From the NCBI GenBank assembly GCA_938005705.1, contig CALLML010000019.1:1-44379 (forward strand): a stretch of DNA of 44,379 bases. Direction: 5' to 3'. Source of the DNA: an uncultured bacterium (GTDB lineage: Bacteria > Verrucomicrobiota > Kiritimatiellia > PWTM01). Made by a program: the position numbers and the translations under genes. Shown piece by piece: positions 1-7,821 of the stretch. The first letter of the stretch is position 1, and each line of letters starts with the position of its first letter. The notes beneath the pieces are model-generated. The model worked only from the letters and a program-made list of their open reading frames with translations. It had not been told where the DNA came from and made no database searches.

Positions 1-20
1 CGCATACCCGCATCAAGGGC

Positions 21-160
21 TGAAGGATCGAAAAATTTGTGTTTTGGGGGGAACGGCGAGAGAAGCCGGCGAATGGCGCGGGGCCGTTGGGGTCAACGAT
101 GTTCGCCTCCCTTCGCCGGCGCCTGTATTCGCCGCTCATTCCCCAACAGCGTAATCGGCT
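21..160 (+). repeat. ~140-bp dispersed repeat, copy 1, upstream of rsmI
   Basis: This stretch matches the reverse complement of 19782-19922 at roughly 85-88% by hand alignment, with one or two single-base gaps. It has internal inverted repeats. The outer arms are about 44-59 and 128-146 (TTGGGGGG..CGGCGA against TCGCCG..CCCCAA). The inner arms, GCCGGCGAA (65-73) and TTCGCCGGC (112-120), are perfect over 9 bp, so one strand could fold into a long hairpin. The copy points toward rsmI, and a TATAG sequence follows about 33 bases after it. It could be a MITE- or REP-like element, or a conserved regulatory leader. Confidence 0.75.
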
Positions 161-268
161 TGGTTCACGCTGGCCTAGATGGTTCGAAGGCCTTATAGTG
201 GGGCCGTAGATAGGCAACAGCGCCATTTGAGTTTTTGTCTTGCTATCGAAGCGCGTGACCCAGATGCG

Positions 269-346
269 CTATAAGGCTTGGAAAAATCGCGGAAATTTTT
301 TCCAAGCCTTGGAAAATCAACGGCGCGAGATTTCCAAGCCTTGGAA
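269..346. repeat. Array of TTCCAAGSCTTGGAA palindromes before rsmI
   Basis: Perfect 15-bp palindromes TTCCAAGCCTTGGAA lie at 300-314 and 332-346. A degenerate copy (12 of 15 bases, by eye) lies at 269-283. The two perfect copies start exactly 32 bp apart, about three helical turns, and the degenerate one is 31 bp upstream. The array overlaps the only in-frame TTG start of rsmI, so the N-terminus would be translated from the repeats. The same palindrome with the same 32-bp spacing recurs at 32161-32207. Dimeric repressor operators or a dispersed repeat family are both possible. Confidence 0.8.
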
Positions 347-1123
347 AACGATGCTAAAGAGCGGCCTCCAGCGGGGCTGTACGTGGTCGGTACGCCGATC
401 GGAAATTTGGCCGACATCACGCTGCGCGCACTGGAGATACTGCGCGCGGCAGACTGCGTGCTGGCCGAGGATACGCGAATCACTCAGCGACTTTTCACCC
501 GCTACGATCTTCATGTTCCCCTGCTGAGCTGCCACCGATTTCGAGAGGCCGCGCGCATCGAGGAGGTGTTGGCGCGCATCCGCGCCGGCGACGTTGTGGC
601 GCTGGTGACGGATTCCGGAATGCCGGGGGTGTCCGATCCCGGCGCGCGCATGGTCGCCGCGTGTCGCGTGGCGGGTTTGCGTGTGACGGCTATCCCCGGG
701 CCTTCGGCGGCGACCACCGCGGTGGCACTCGCGGGCTTCGAATGCGCGGGTTTCTATTTTGCGGGATTTCTGCCGCACCCGGCGGGTGCGCGCGCGCAGC
801 GGCTCCACGAGCTGGCCGCCTGCCCCGATCCGGTCGTGCTCTTTGAATCGCCGTTTCGATTTCTCAAACTTCTCCAGGAACTGACCGCGTATATGCCGGA
901 ACGCCGGATCTTCGTGGCGCGCGAATTGACCAAGCATTACGAGGAGCTTCGGCTCGGCACGCCGGAAGAGTTAAAGGCGGCCTATTCGGGGCGCGCCATC
1001 AAGGGCGAATTCACGATCGTCATCGAACCCCGATCGCGTCGCGCGCGGGCTGGGGAAGCCAACGCGGCGGGCGATGTCGCGGTTGGGGATCATGAGGCCT
1101 CCGCAAAGGAAGGAAGAACATGA
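278..1123 (+). CDS. rsmI: 16S rRNA (cytidine-1402 2'-O)-methyltransferase RsmI
   Basis: RsmI uses S-adenosylmethionine to 2'-O-methylate C1402 of 16S rRNA in the decoding centre. The family pattern is clear: LYVVGTPIGNLADITLRAL near the start, then AEDTR, TDSGMPGVSDPG, IPGPSA and a C-terminal VARELTKHYEE segment. The length fits the family, except that about 33 residues precede LYVVGTPIG and most of these come from the palindrome array. A stop at 272 leaves TTG 278 as the first start codon. CTG 377 or GTG 383 would give a short N-terminus, and no convincing Shine-Dalgarno site separates them. The stop overlaps the next start by 4 bases (ATGA). Function is very likely; the start is uncertain. 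Confidence 0.93.
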   Translation: MEKSRKFFPSLGKSTARDFQALENDAKERPPAGLYVVGTPIGNLADITLRALEILRAADCVLAEDTRITQRLFTRYDLHVPLLSCHRFREAARIEEVLARIRAGDVVALVTDSGMPGVSDPGARMVAACRVAGLRVTAIPGPSAATTAVALAGFECAGFYFAGFLPHPAGARAQRLHELAACPDPVVLFESPFRFLKLLQELTAYMPERRIFVARELTKHYEELRLGTPEELKAAYSGRAIKGEFTIVIEPRSRRARAGEANAAGDVAVGDHEASAKEGRT

Positions 1124-2718
1124 ACACCACGCGGGTGCGAATTGCTCTGGGATGGGTGTTGATGACCTGCGCGAGTGGATGGAGCGCTCCGCCCGTCTAC
1201 ACGCCCTCCAATGCGCCGCGGACGCCGACGCTGGGCGACCTGCCTCGAATGCAGAGAATTACGCAATACGGCATCACGTGGACTTTCGATGGGGAGGCGC
1301 CCGTGGGGCGTTTTGTCAATGGCGATTATTATGTGGTGGGACCGGTCACGGTAACCGATATCGAACCGCGTCCACTTTTTGGGTTGGAAGTGCCGGCGGA
1401 GGAACTGGACGCGATAGAGCGCGACAGCGTCCGTCGAAAGTCGGATGGGGCGTATGTGCGCCACGGTTCGATGTTGAATCCGCCGGCTGCGCAAGTCTCC
1501 GGTCTCGATAGTGGTATTCGAAACTGGTACCGGCCCGAGCTGGCGCGCCGCCCACCGATCGCGCTTCAGCCGGGCGACACGCTGGTTTCGTCCATCAGTT
1601 TGAGACAGGGCGAGCCCAGCGAATTTCCTTACCACGGCTCGGGTGCAGTGCGTGGCCGGCATGACAACAGTCCAGTGAAGACTGTCGCGATTTTGACATG
1701 CGTAGCCGAACCGTTGCCGCCGGACACGTTTCGTCCGTCATGGGCGGATCATCGCGAGAGTTCGACGCAGCGTCGGTGGTATCGGTCGAGCGACCTACGG
1801 CGTGAACGGCTGCTGAATCTTCCTCGTCCGGATGGCGATCGAATCGAAATCCGAGGACCGCGTCCGCCGGAGTTTCCGACAGATCTGGCCATGTGGGTGC
1901 GAGTATTTGAGCGGCCTTGGTTCAATCCCGGATTCTTCGGTTTTGACCAGCCGATGAACAATATGCCGCATTACGGACAATGGGTCGGCCAGGCGATGTC
2001 CGTGGCCGGTTTGATTGTCATGACGGATTTTCCGCCGGAGGAACGCGAGCCACTGCTGATCGGGATGGTACAAGTGGGGATTGATTACTGGGGCGCCGTG
2101 CGGGCCGGTCATTCCGGATGGGAGGGCTGGGGCGGCCACGGCAGCGGACGCAAATTTCCGATTGTGTTCGGCGGATTACTCCTGAACGATGACCAAATGG
2201 CCTCGCCGACCCGCGCCTTTCCCTTGGTCAATTTCGGCGAGGACAACCAGACCATGTATGCGCGAACAGCGTTCGGAGCCGAGGTCGCGTTCGCCGGTCA
2301 TTCGGGGATTCATGCGGATGGCTCGATACCACGTCCGAAATGGGGTCCTTATGAGCATTTGCATCCTTCCGAATGGGACAAACCCGGCCAGAACAATTTT
2401 CAAAGCGATGCCTATCGGCGCGCCAATACCAGCAGTTCGTGGGTGGGTCAGGCGCTCGTCTTGCGACTCATGCGCGCCGAAAAAGCATGGAATCATGACG
2501 CCTTTTTTGATTATGTGGACCGCTGGATGTTTGAAGATGACCGTGAACAACGCCTGGCTATCGCGCGTGCCTTTCCCGACTCGGGCTACGAGGACGACAG
2601 CAAGGTCTGGCGCATCCAGGGTTACACGTGGGAGCCGTTCGTGAAAAAAATGTGGGATCGATACCGTCCAACCGTTGATGCGCCGATCGACGGCTGGAAA
2701 AAACCACACCTCCCTTAA
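1120..2718 (+). CDS. Secreted protein of unknown function (532 aa)
   Basis: I do not recognise a named family. An N-terminal signal peptide (about residues 1-22, cleavage near GWSA|PP) implies export. The rest is soluble, with no membrane segment. The first half looks beta-rich and the second half is Trp- and Gly-rich (about residues 290-520). It includes HSGWEGWGGHGSGRK and helical stretches such as WVGQALVLRLMRAEKAW. This reminds me of helical-toroid polysaccharide lyases, but no catalytic signature proves it. The start overlaps the rsmI stop by ATGA, and AAGGAAGGA lies just upstream as a strong ribosome-binding site. A role in sugar or polymer handling is only suggested by the downstream SMP-30 and transporter-like genes. 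Confidence 0.85.
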   Translation: MNTTRVRIALGWVLMTCASGWSAPPVYTPSNAPRTPTLGDLPRMQRITQYGITWTFDGEAPVGRFVNGDYYVVGPVTVTDIEPRPLFGLEVPAEELDAIERDSVRRKSDGAYVRHGSMLNPPAAQVSGLDSGIRNWYRPELARRPPIALQPGDTLVSSISLRQGEPSEFPYHGSGAVRGRHDNSPVKTVAILTCVAEPLPPDTFRPSWADHRESSTQRRWYRSSDLRRERLLNLPRPDGDRIEIRGPRPPEFPTDLAMWVRVFERPWFNPGFFGFDQPMNNMPHYGQWVGQAMSVAGLIVMTDFPPEEREPLLIGMVQVGIDYWGAVRAGHSGWEGWGGHGSGRKFPIVFGGLLLNDDQMASPTRAFPLVNFGEDNQTMYARTAFGAEVAFAGHSGIHADGSIPRPKWGPYEHLHPSEWDKPGQNNFQSDAYRRANTSSSWVGQALVLRLMRAEKAWNHDAFFDYVDRWMFEDDREQRLAIARAFPDSGYEDDSKVWRIQGYTWEPFVKKMWDRYRPTVDAPIDGWKKPHLP

Positions 2719-2737
2719 CCCTTGTGTGTGGCCAGTG

Positions 2738-2766
2738 TGGACGAGGTCATTCGGAGTCGGTATAAC
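2738..2766 (+). promoter_or_regulatory. Candidate sigma-70 promoter for the SMP-30 gene
   Basis: TGGACG (2738-2743) and TATAAC (2761-2766) are separated by exactly 17 bp, between the stop of the secreted-protein gene and the SMP-30 start. The match to TTGACA/TATAAT is moderate at -35 and good at -10. A start about 20 bases before ATG 2788 leaves room for the AAGGAG ribosome-binding site. Confidence 0.45.
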
Positions 2767-2787
2767 GGTGTGGGTGCTAAGGAGTGA

Positions 2788-3669
2788 ATGGCGATGAACG
2801 TGGATGTGGTGGCCGATTACATGTGCGTCTGTGGCGAGGGTCCGCTGTGGCATCCAGACGAGCACGCAATCTACTGGACCGATATCCCCGCCGGTCGCCT
2901 CTTCCGGCTCGACACACAGACCGGTTGGCATGATATTGTCTATGAAGACCGCCCGGTGGGAGGATTGACGCTGCAAACAGACGGTTCCTTGCTGCTATTT
3001 CGGGATCGGGGCAATGTGGTCGTCTGGCAGGATGGCCGGGTCATGCGCACGATCATCGAATCGGTCCCCGAACTGGCTGACACGCGATTCAACGATGTCT
3101 GTGCCGATCCGGAGGGCCGCGTGTTCTGCGGGACCATGAGTAGCCGGACGATCCAGGGGCGACTGTATCGCCTCGATCCCGACGGTTCGCTACACCTTTT
3201 GCTGGAAGGACTGGGCACCCCCAACGGCATGGGGTTTACGCCGGATGCGCGCCGGATGTATTTTACCGACACGAAAACTGCCATTTGGTTTTTTGACTAT
3301 GAGCGGACGACCGGTCGATTGAGCCATCGCCAGGTGTTCCGGGAAGCGCAGGCCCCCGACGATCCCGGACGGCCCGACGGACTGTCGGTGGATGCGGAGG
3401 GCGGTGTGTGGACGGCGCGGTGGGACGGCGGATGTCTCCTCCGGCTTTCTCCTGACGGCGACCGACTGCGCGCCATCGAGTTCCCCGCGCGCAAGGTCTC
3501 GTCGCTCTGCTTCGCGGGCGACGGCCTGTTGGACCTCTACGTTACCACCGCCGGCGGAAAACAGCGCGAAACAGACGGGCCAGGTGCAGGTGCGTTGTTC
3601 CGTGTTCGGGGGGCCGGTGTCGCCGGTCTTCCTCGTTATCGTTCCCGGATCGGAGTTGTGGAATCATGA
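2788..3669 (+). CDS. SMP-30/gluconolactonase/LRE-family lactonase
   Basis: This is a six-bladed beta-propeller of the regucalcin/SMP-30 family, metal-dependent enzymes that hydrolyse sugar lactones. Four family metal ligands appear in order: E17 (GEGPLW), N102 (RFNDV), N146 (TPNGMGF) and D197 (RPDGLSVD). The spacing is close to that of the animal protein (E18/N103/N154/D204, from memory). At 293 residues it has the usual length. No signal peptide is visible, so it should be cytoplasmic. AAGGAG lies upstream of ATG 2788, and an alternative ATG is two codons in. The membrane protein starts 26 bp after it, so the pair may take up and open a sugar acid lactone; the substrate cannot be told. Confidence 0.93.
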   Translation: MAMNVDVVADYMCVCGEGPLWHPDEHAIYWTDIPAGRLFRLDTQTGWHDIVYEDRPVGGLTLQTDGSLLLFRDRGNVVVWQDGRVMRTIIESVPELADTRFNDVCADPEGRVFCGTMSSRTIQGRLYRLDPDGSLHLLLEGLGTPNGMGFTPDARRMYFTDTKTAIWFFDYERTTGRLSHRQVFREAQAPDDPGRPDGLSVDAEGGVWTARWDGGCLLRLSPDGDRLRAIEFPARKVSSLCFAGDGLLDLYVTTAGGKQRETDGPGAGALFRVRGAGVAGLPRYRSRIGVVES

Positions 3670-3695
3670 CGTCTTTTTTTCTCTGATTTTGCCTC

Positions 3696-6077
3696 ATGAC
3701 CCCGCGCAGCATCTTACTGGGTTTGTTGGGGGCGGCAGGACTGGCCGCCCTCACGTACTTCAACGATCTCTACCTCAAAAACACCTTTCTCTCGGCTAGT
3801 TATTTCCCCGTGAGCGCGGTGGGATTGTTAATTTTAACCGCCCTGTTTCTACACCCCGTGATCCGTCACTTGGCGCCTGGGTGGGTATTGACGCGGGCGG
3901 AAATGGCGACGGCGTTCAGTCTGCTGTTGTGTTCGGTGTTTGTGCCCAGTCGCGGGCTTGGGCACAACTTCACCAACCTGCTGATGCTGCCGTTCCATCA
4001 TGAGCGCACCCGGCCCGGCTGGCAGGGGCAGCCGCCACACCTCACGGAAAGAGACGTCCTCGACGGCGAACGATTGGCGCGGGAGCTGGACTCGGGAAAA
4101 GCGCCTGCGTCCGTGCTGGCGCTCCGTCCGTCGGAATGGAGGCCGCCGACGCCAGGCGGAACGCTGACCGAGGCCCAGCGCGCACAATTGCTCACCTGGC
4201 TCAATGCCGTCATTCAGGAAACAGCGCTGGAGCCGCATGCCGTTGCACGCGACCGCCCCGAAATACGCGTATTGCTCCGGATTCCCCCAGAGCGACGCAC
4301 TGCGATTCAACGCGCTCGGTTGACGCGAGCCGCGTTGGAGGAGTGGTTCGATGGAGCCCTGCGTTCGCGTCGTGCAGGGGTTCTCGAGATGGTGGAGCCT
4401 CGGATGCTCGCCGATCCGGCGGCCGATCCGACGGCGCTCGAAGGCTTCGTCACAGGTCTCGGTTCTGATACCCGTCCCATCGGATTTCGCGATGTGCCGT
4501 GGGCGGCCTGGCGTGGCACGCTGATCTTCTGGATTCCCGTGATTTTGACGATGGTCCTGACCTCGTTGGGCTTGGCGCTGGTGGTTCACCGCCAGTGGAT
4601 GCATCACGAGCATTTGCCTTTCCCAACAATGGAGTTTGCCCGCAGCATCCTGCCGAATGAGGATGGCACGCTGTCGCGACTGGTGCGTCCGAAGTCCTTC
4701 TGGATCGGCATGGCCGTTGTCAGTTTCATCCACCTTATCAATTACCTACACGAGTGGTGGCGGGACCGTGTCATTCCGGTCCGTCTTCAAATCGATTTCA
4801 CGCCATTGGTGGAGATTGCGCCAGTATTCCGTCAAGGATGGGGTTGGTGGGTCGCGTTCAATCCGACCATCTACTTCACCATTATCGGGTTCGCCTATTT
4901 TCTCGCAAACGATGTTTCACTTTCCCTCGGCCTGGCACCCTATATGTTTGCCCTCATTTCCGGCATCGCGGCCGGCTATGGCATGGCCATGGGGGGAACG
5001 CGGTTGCATCCCCACATGGAGACCTTTATCAATTCCGGCGCATTTGCGGGACTGTTTGTCATGCTCGCCTATTCCGGCCGCCACTATTTCCGTGCGGCGT
5101 TTGGACGCGGGTTCGGCCTGCCGATTCGTGAACCGGTGGAGTCGCACGCGGTCTGGGGCGCTCGTGCCACGCTGTTGGGCTTCGGATTGATGGTGGCGCA
5201 GATCGTCGCGCTCGGCGTCGAATGGCCGTTCGCGGTGATGTATACATTCTGGTTGATGCTGGTGCCGCTCGTGATCAGCCGTATGCTGGCCGAAAGCGGC
5301 GTGTTTTTTCTGAATCCGCGCACCTATGCCTGCTCCATGCTCTGGGGCATCTTCGGCGCGGCGGCCATCGGACGCCAGCCCCTGCTGATGCTTTCGATGT
5401 TGACGATGGCGCTGTTGATACACGCGAGCCTTTCATTCCTGCCGTTCGCGGTTTCCGCTCTTCGCTTATGCGACGAGACCGGCGTGCGCCTCGGCCGCAT
5501 CGCCTTCGGTGGGCTGGCGGCGGTGGCCATCGCGCTGGCCGTGATGGTGCCCGTCAACCTGCGCATCCAATACCGTTACGGCGCGTTCGCCGCGGGCGAT
5601 AGCTGGACATCGGGCTTCATCCCCACTGCCCCGTTCGAGAACGCCGTGTTCGTCACGCGGCAATTGGAGGCGCAGGGGGCGTTGGAAGTCTCGGATCGCT
5701 TGCACGGATGGGAACGATGGAAACATATTTCGCCGCGCGTTTCTTCGCTTGTTGCCTTCGGAGTTGTGTTCGGATTGGTGATGTTGTTCGGGTATGCCCG
5801 ACATCGTTTTCCCCGCTGGCCGTTGCATCCGGTCATGTTCGCCGTTATGGCGATCTGGCCGTCGCACTACGTGGGTTTCTCGTTTCTGATCGGATGGATG
5901 GTGAAGGCGTTTGTTATGAAATATGGGGGCGCCCGCCTTTATCAGAATCTCAAGCCGTTGATGCTCGGTCTCGTGGCCGGCGAAGCGCTCGGCGCACTGG
6001 TACCCGCCGCGATCGGCATTCTCTACTACCTGATCACCGGTTCGCGCGCGCCGACCTATAGCATTCTCCCCGGCTGA
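3696..6077 (+). CDS. Large polytopic membrane protein, DUF6785/DUF6784-like
   Basis: The protein has 793 residues and roughly 12-14 membrane segments. Three lie at the N-terminus (about 5-22, 37-55, 70-85), followed by a charged extramembrane domain (about 95-268), then the remaining helices to residue 780. It resembles the large polytopic proteins Pfam lists as DUF6785/DUF6784 (from memory), including the HLPFPTMEFA motif near 306-315 and the segment IGFAYFLANDVSLSLG near 397-412. The LPFP element recalls oligopeptide-transporter (OPT) proteins, so transport is a reasonable guess, but no substrate is known. It follows the SMP-30 gene by 26 bp on the same strand. No clear ribosome-binding site precedes ATG 3696. 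Confidence 0.85.
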   Translation: MTPRSILLGLLGAAGLAALTYFNDLYLKNTFLSASYFPVSAVGLLILTALFLHPVIRHLAPGWVLTRAEMATAFSLLLCSVFVPSRGLGHNFTNLLMLPFHHERTRPGWQGQPPHLTERDVLDGERLARELDSGKAPASVLALRPSEWRPPTPGGTLTEAQRAQLLTWLNAVIQETALEPHAVARDRPEIRVLLRIPPERRTAIQRARLTRAALEEWFDGALRSRRAGVLEMVEPRMLADPAADPTALEGFVTGLGSDTRPIGFRDVPWAAWRGTLIFWIPVILTMVLTSLGLALVVHRQWMHHEHLPFPTMEFARSILPNEDGTLSRLVRPKSFWIGMAVVSFIHLINYLHEWWRDRVIPVRLQIDFTPLVEIAPVFRQGWGWWVAFNPTIYFTIIGFAYFLANDVSLSLGLAPYMFALISGIAAGYGMAMGGTRLHPHMETFINSGAFAGLFVMLAYSGRHYFRAAFGRGFGLPIREPVESHAVWGARATLLGFGLMVAQIVALGVEWPFAVMYTFWLMLVPLVISRMLAESGVFFLNPRTYACSMLWGIFGAAAIGRQPLLMLSMLTMALLIHASLSFLPFAVSALRLCDETGVRLGRIAFGGLAAVAIALAVMVPVNLRIQYRYGAFAAGDSWTSGFIPTAPFENAVFVTRQLEAQGALEVSDRLHGWERWKHISPRVSSLVAFGVVFGLVMLFGYARHRFPRWPLHPVMFAVMAIWPSHYVGFSFLIGWMVKAFVMKYGGARLYQNLKPLMLGLVAGEALGALVPAAIGILYYLITGSRAPTYSILPG

Positions 6078-6328
6078 CGTTGTGCCCCCGGCTCGGCCGA
6101 GACGAGACGCCTTCGGGTTTTCGACACCCGCGGCGCGCCACGCGGCGTCCGACGGTATCGCTCGATTGTTCTCCCGAGGCTCTTTCTGACTATCCCCCAT
6201 CGTGCCGAAGTTCCTCGTTTCCGGCGGCCGGCGCCTCTTCTTCTCCGCTCCTGCCCGACGGAAATACCGGAGATAGCTTTGTAGTTGAACAAATTGACGT
6301 GGCTCGGACGCTATGACACGATGAATGC

Positions 6329-7315
6329 ATGAAATTTCTGGTAACAGGAACAGCCGGTTTTATCGGATTTCATGTTGCAAATGCGCTTCTTGACCTCGGT
6401 CATGAGATTGTTGGCGTGGACAATTTCAACGATTATTATGATGTCGCTCTCAAACAGGCCCGTCACGCCCGGCTGGTTCGGCGCCCCGGATATGCGGGTA
6501 TCGAAGCGGATATCACCGACCTCCAGGTGATGGAGCGCCTTTTCGCCGTGCATCGGTTCGACCGCGTGTGCCATCTGGCGGCACAGGCGGGGGTCCGTTA
6601 TTCGCTGACGCACCCCTTCGCCTATGAGCATTCGAACCTCGAGGGTTTTTTGAGCATTCTCGAATGCTGCCGGCATGCGCAGATTCCTCGACTCGTCTAT
6701 GCGTCGAGTTCGAGCGTGTACGGCGGCAACACCAAACTGCCCTTCAGCGAGGACGACCCGACGGACCGCCCCATCAGTCTCTATGCGGCCACGAAGCGAG
6801 CCAACGAGCTCATGGCGCATGCCTATGCCTATTTGTATGGCATGAGCGTCATCGGCTTGCGATTTTTCACGGTATATGGGCCGTGGGGCCGGCCCGACAT
6901 GGCACTCTGGCTTTTTACCGAAGCGTTGATGGAAGGGCGGCCGGTACGGCTGTTCAACTATGGCGATATGTCGCGCGATTTCACGTATATTGACGACATC
7001 GTCAATGGCGTAGTGGCCAGCTTGCTGAGACCGGACCTCGGCCCCTGTGAAATCTTCAATTTGGGGCACCATCGGCCTGAAAACCTGATGGAGCTGGTCC
7101 GTTGCATCGCGGCGGCGTTGAACGTCGAACCGAAGCTGGAGTTATTGCCGATGCAGCCGGGCGACGTGCCGGCGACCTACGCCGATATCGCGCGCGCCCG
7201 GGCCCGTCTGGGTTTTGAGCCGTGCACGCCAATCGCTGTCGGTGTGCCCCGTTTTGTTGAATGGTATCGGACCTGGCGCCGCGAGCGCGGGTCCGGAGGA
7301 GGGGAATCCTTATGA
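6329..7315 (+). CDS. NAD-dependent sugar epimerase (UDP-glucuronate 4-epimerase-like)
   Basis: This is an extended short-chain dehydrogenase with 328 residues. The Rossmann motif TGTAGFIG is at residues 6-13, followed by VDNFNDYY (30-37), typical of UDP-glucuronate 4-epimerases. The SSSSVYG segment (126-132) and the YxxxK catalytic pair Y152/K156 (LYAATK) follow, then RFFTVYGPWGRPDMA and the substrate-side YGDMSRDFTYIDD. Such enzymes invert C4 of UDP-glucuronate to make UDP-galacturonate for surface polysaccharides. It is the first gene of a seven-gene overlapping run and ends by sharing ATGA with the nitroreductase. About 250 bp of non-coding DNA lies upstream, without a convincing promoter. 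Exact substrate is inferred from similarity. Confidence 0.92.
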   Translation: MKFLVTGTAGFIGFHVANALLDLGHEIVGVDNFNDYYDVALKQARHARLVRRPGYAGIEADITDLQVMERLFAVHRFDRVCHLAAQAGVRYSLTHPFAYEHSNLEGFLSILECCRHAQIPRLVYASSSSVYGGNTKLPFSEDDPTDRPISLYAATKRANELMAHAYAYLYGMSVIGLRFFTVYGPWGRPDMALWLFTEALMEGRPVRLFNYGDMSRDFTYIDDIVNGVVASLLRPDLGPCEIFNLGHHRPENLMELVRCIAAALNVEPKLELLPMQPGDVPATYADIARARARLGFEPCTPIAVGVPRFVEWYRTWRRERGSGGGESL

Positions 7316-7821
7316 CGTTTCTCGATCTTGCGCGCCGCCGCGTCAGCGTGCGCGCCTATCGTTCCGATCCGGTTCCGGACGAATTGCTGAGCCGGGTTCT
7401 GGAGGCCGGTCGGCTGGCCCCCTCGGCCTGCAACCTTCAGCCGTGGCATTTCATCGTAGTGCGCGATCCGGCCCGTCGCGCTGAACTGGGACGCGCGTAT
7501 CCGAAAGACTGGTTCGCGTCGGCGCCCGTTCAGATCGCCCTCTGCGTCGAACCTGCCCGGGCGTGGCGCCGGAGCGACGGCAAAAGTTATGTGGATGTGG
7601 ATGGCGCGATCGCGATGGACCACATGACGCTCTGCGCAACCGAGCTGGGGCTGGGCACCTGCTGGATTGGCGCGTTCAACCCCGCGGTGATCCGTGAGGT
7701 GTTGGGCCTGCCCGAAGGCATCGAGCCCCTGGCGCTGACGCCGCTGGGGTATCCCGCCGATCCCGGCCGTCCCAAGCGGCGAAAGGCGATGGAAGAAATC
7801 CGGCATGACGAACGATGGTGA
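7312..7821 (+). CDS. Nitroreductase-family flavoprotein
   Basis: This 169-residue protein belongs to the FMN-dependent nitroreductase family, which uses NAD(P)H to reduce diverse substrates. The N-terminal RRRVSVRAYRSDPVPDE is the family FMN-binding start, followed by AGRLAPSACNLQPWHFIVV. The C-terminal half has AMDHMTLCATELGLGTCWIGAF and LGYPADP, the usual second flavin-binding part. ATG 7312 is chosen because it overlaps the epimerase stop as ATGA and has GGAGGAGGGG just upstream. An ATG 51 bases earlier would run into the epimerase and lacks this signal. Its physiological substrate cannot be deduced. The following gene starts 17 bases before its end. Confidence 0.92.
   Translation: MTFLDLARRRVSVRAYRSDPVPDELLSRVLEAGRLAPSACNLQPWHFIVVRDPARRAELGRAYPKDWFASAPVQIALCVEPARAWRRSDGKSYVDVDGAIAMDHMTLCATELGLGTCWIGAFNPAVIREVLGLPEGIEPLALTPLGYPADPGRPKRRKAMEEIRHDERW

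Noticed and set aside
161-200. Possible tRNA TpsiC-like string GGTTCGA near 180
   Set aside because: No cloverleaf can be drawn around it and there is no anticodon arm.
6085-6145. GC-rich inverted repeats after the large membrane protein, considered as a terminator
   Set aside because: The stems are short or lack a loop and no T-run follows, so they are not distinguishable from chance in GC-rich DNA.
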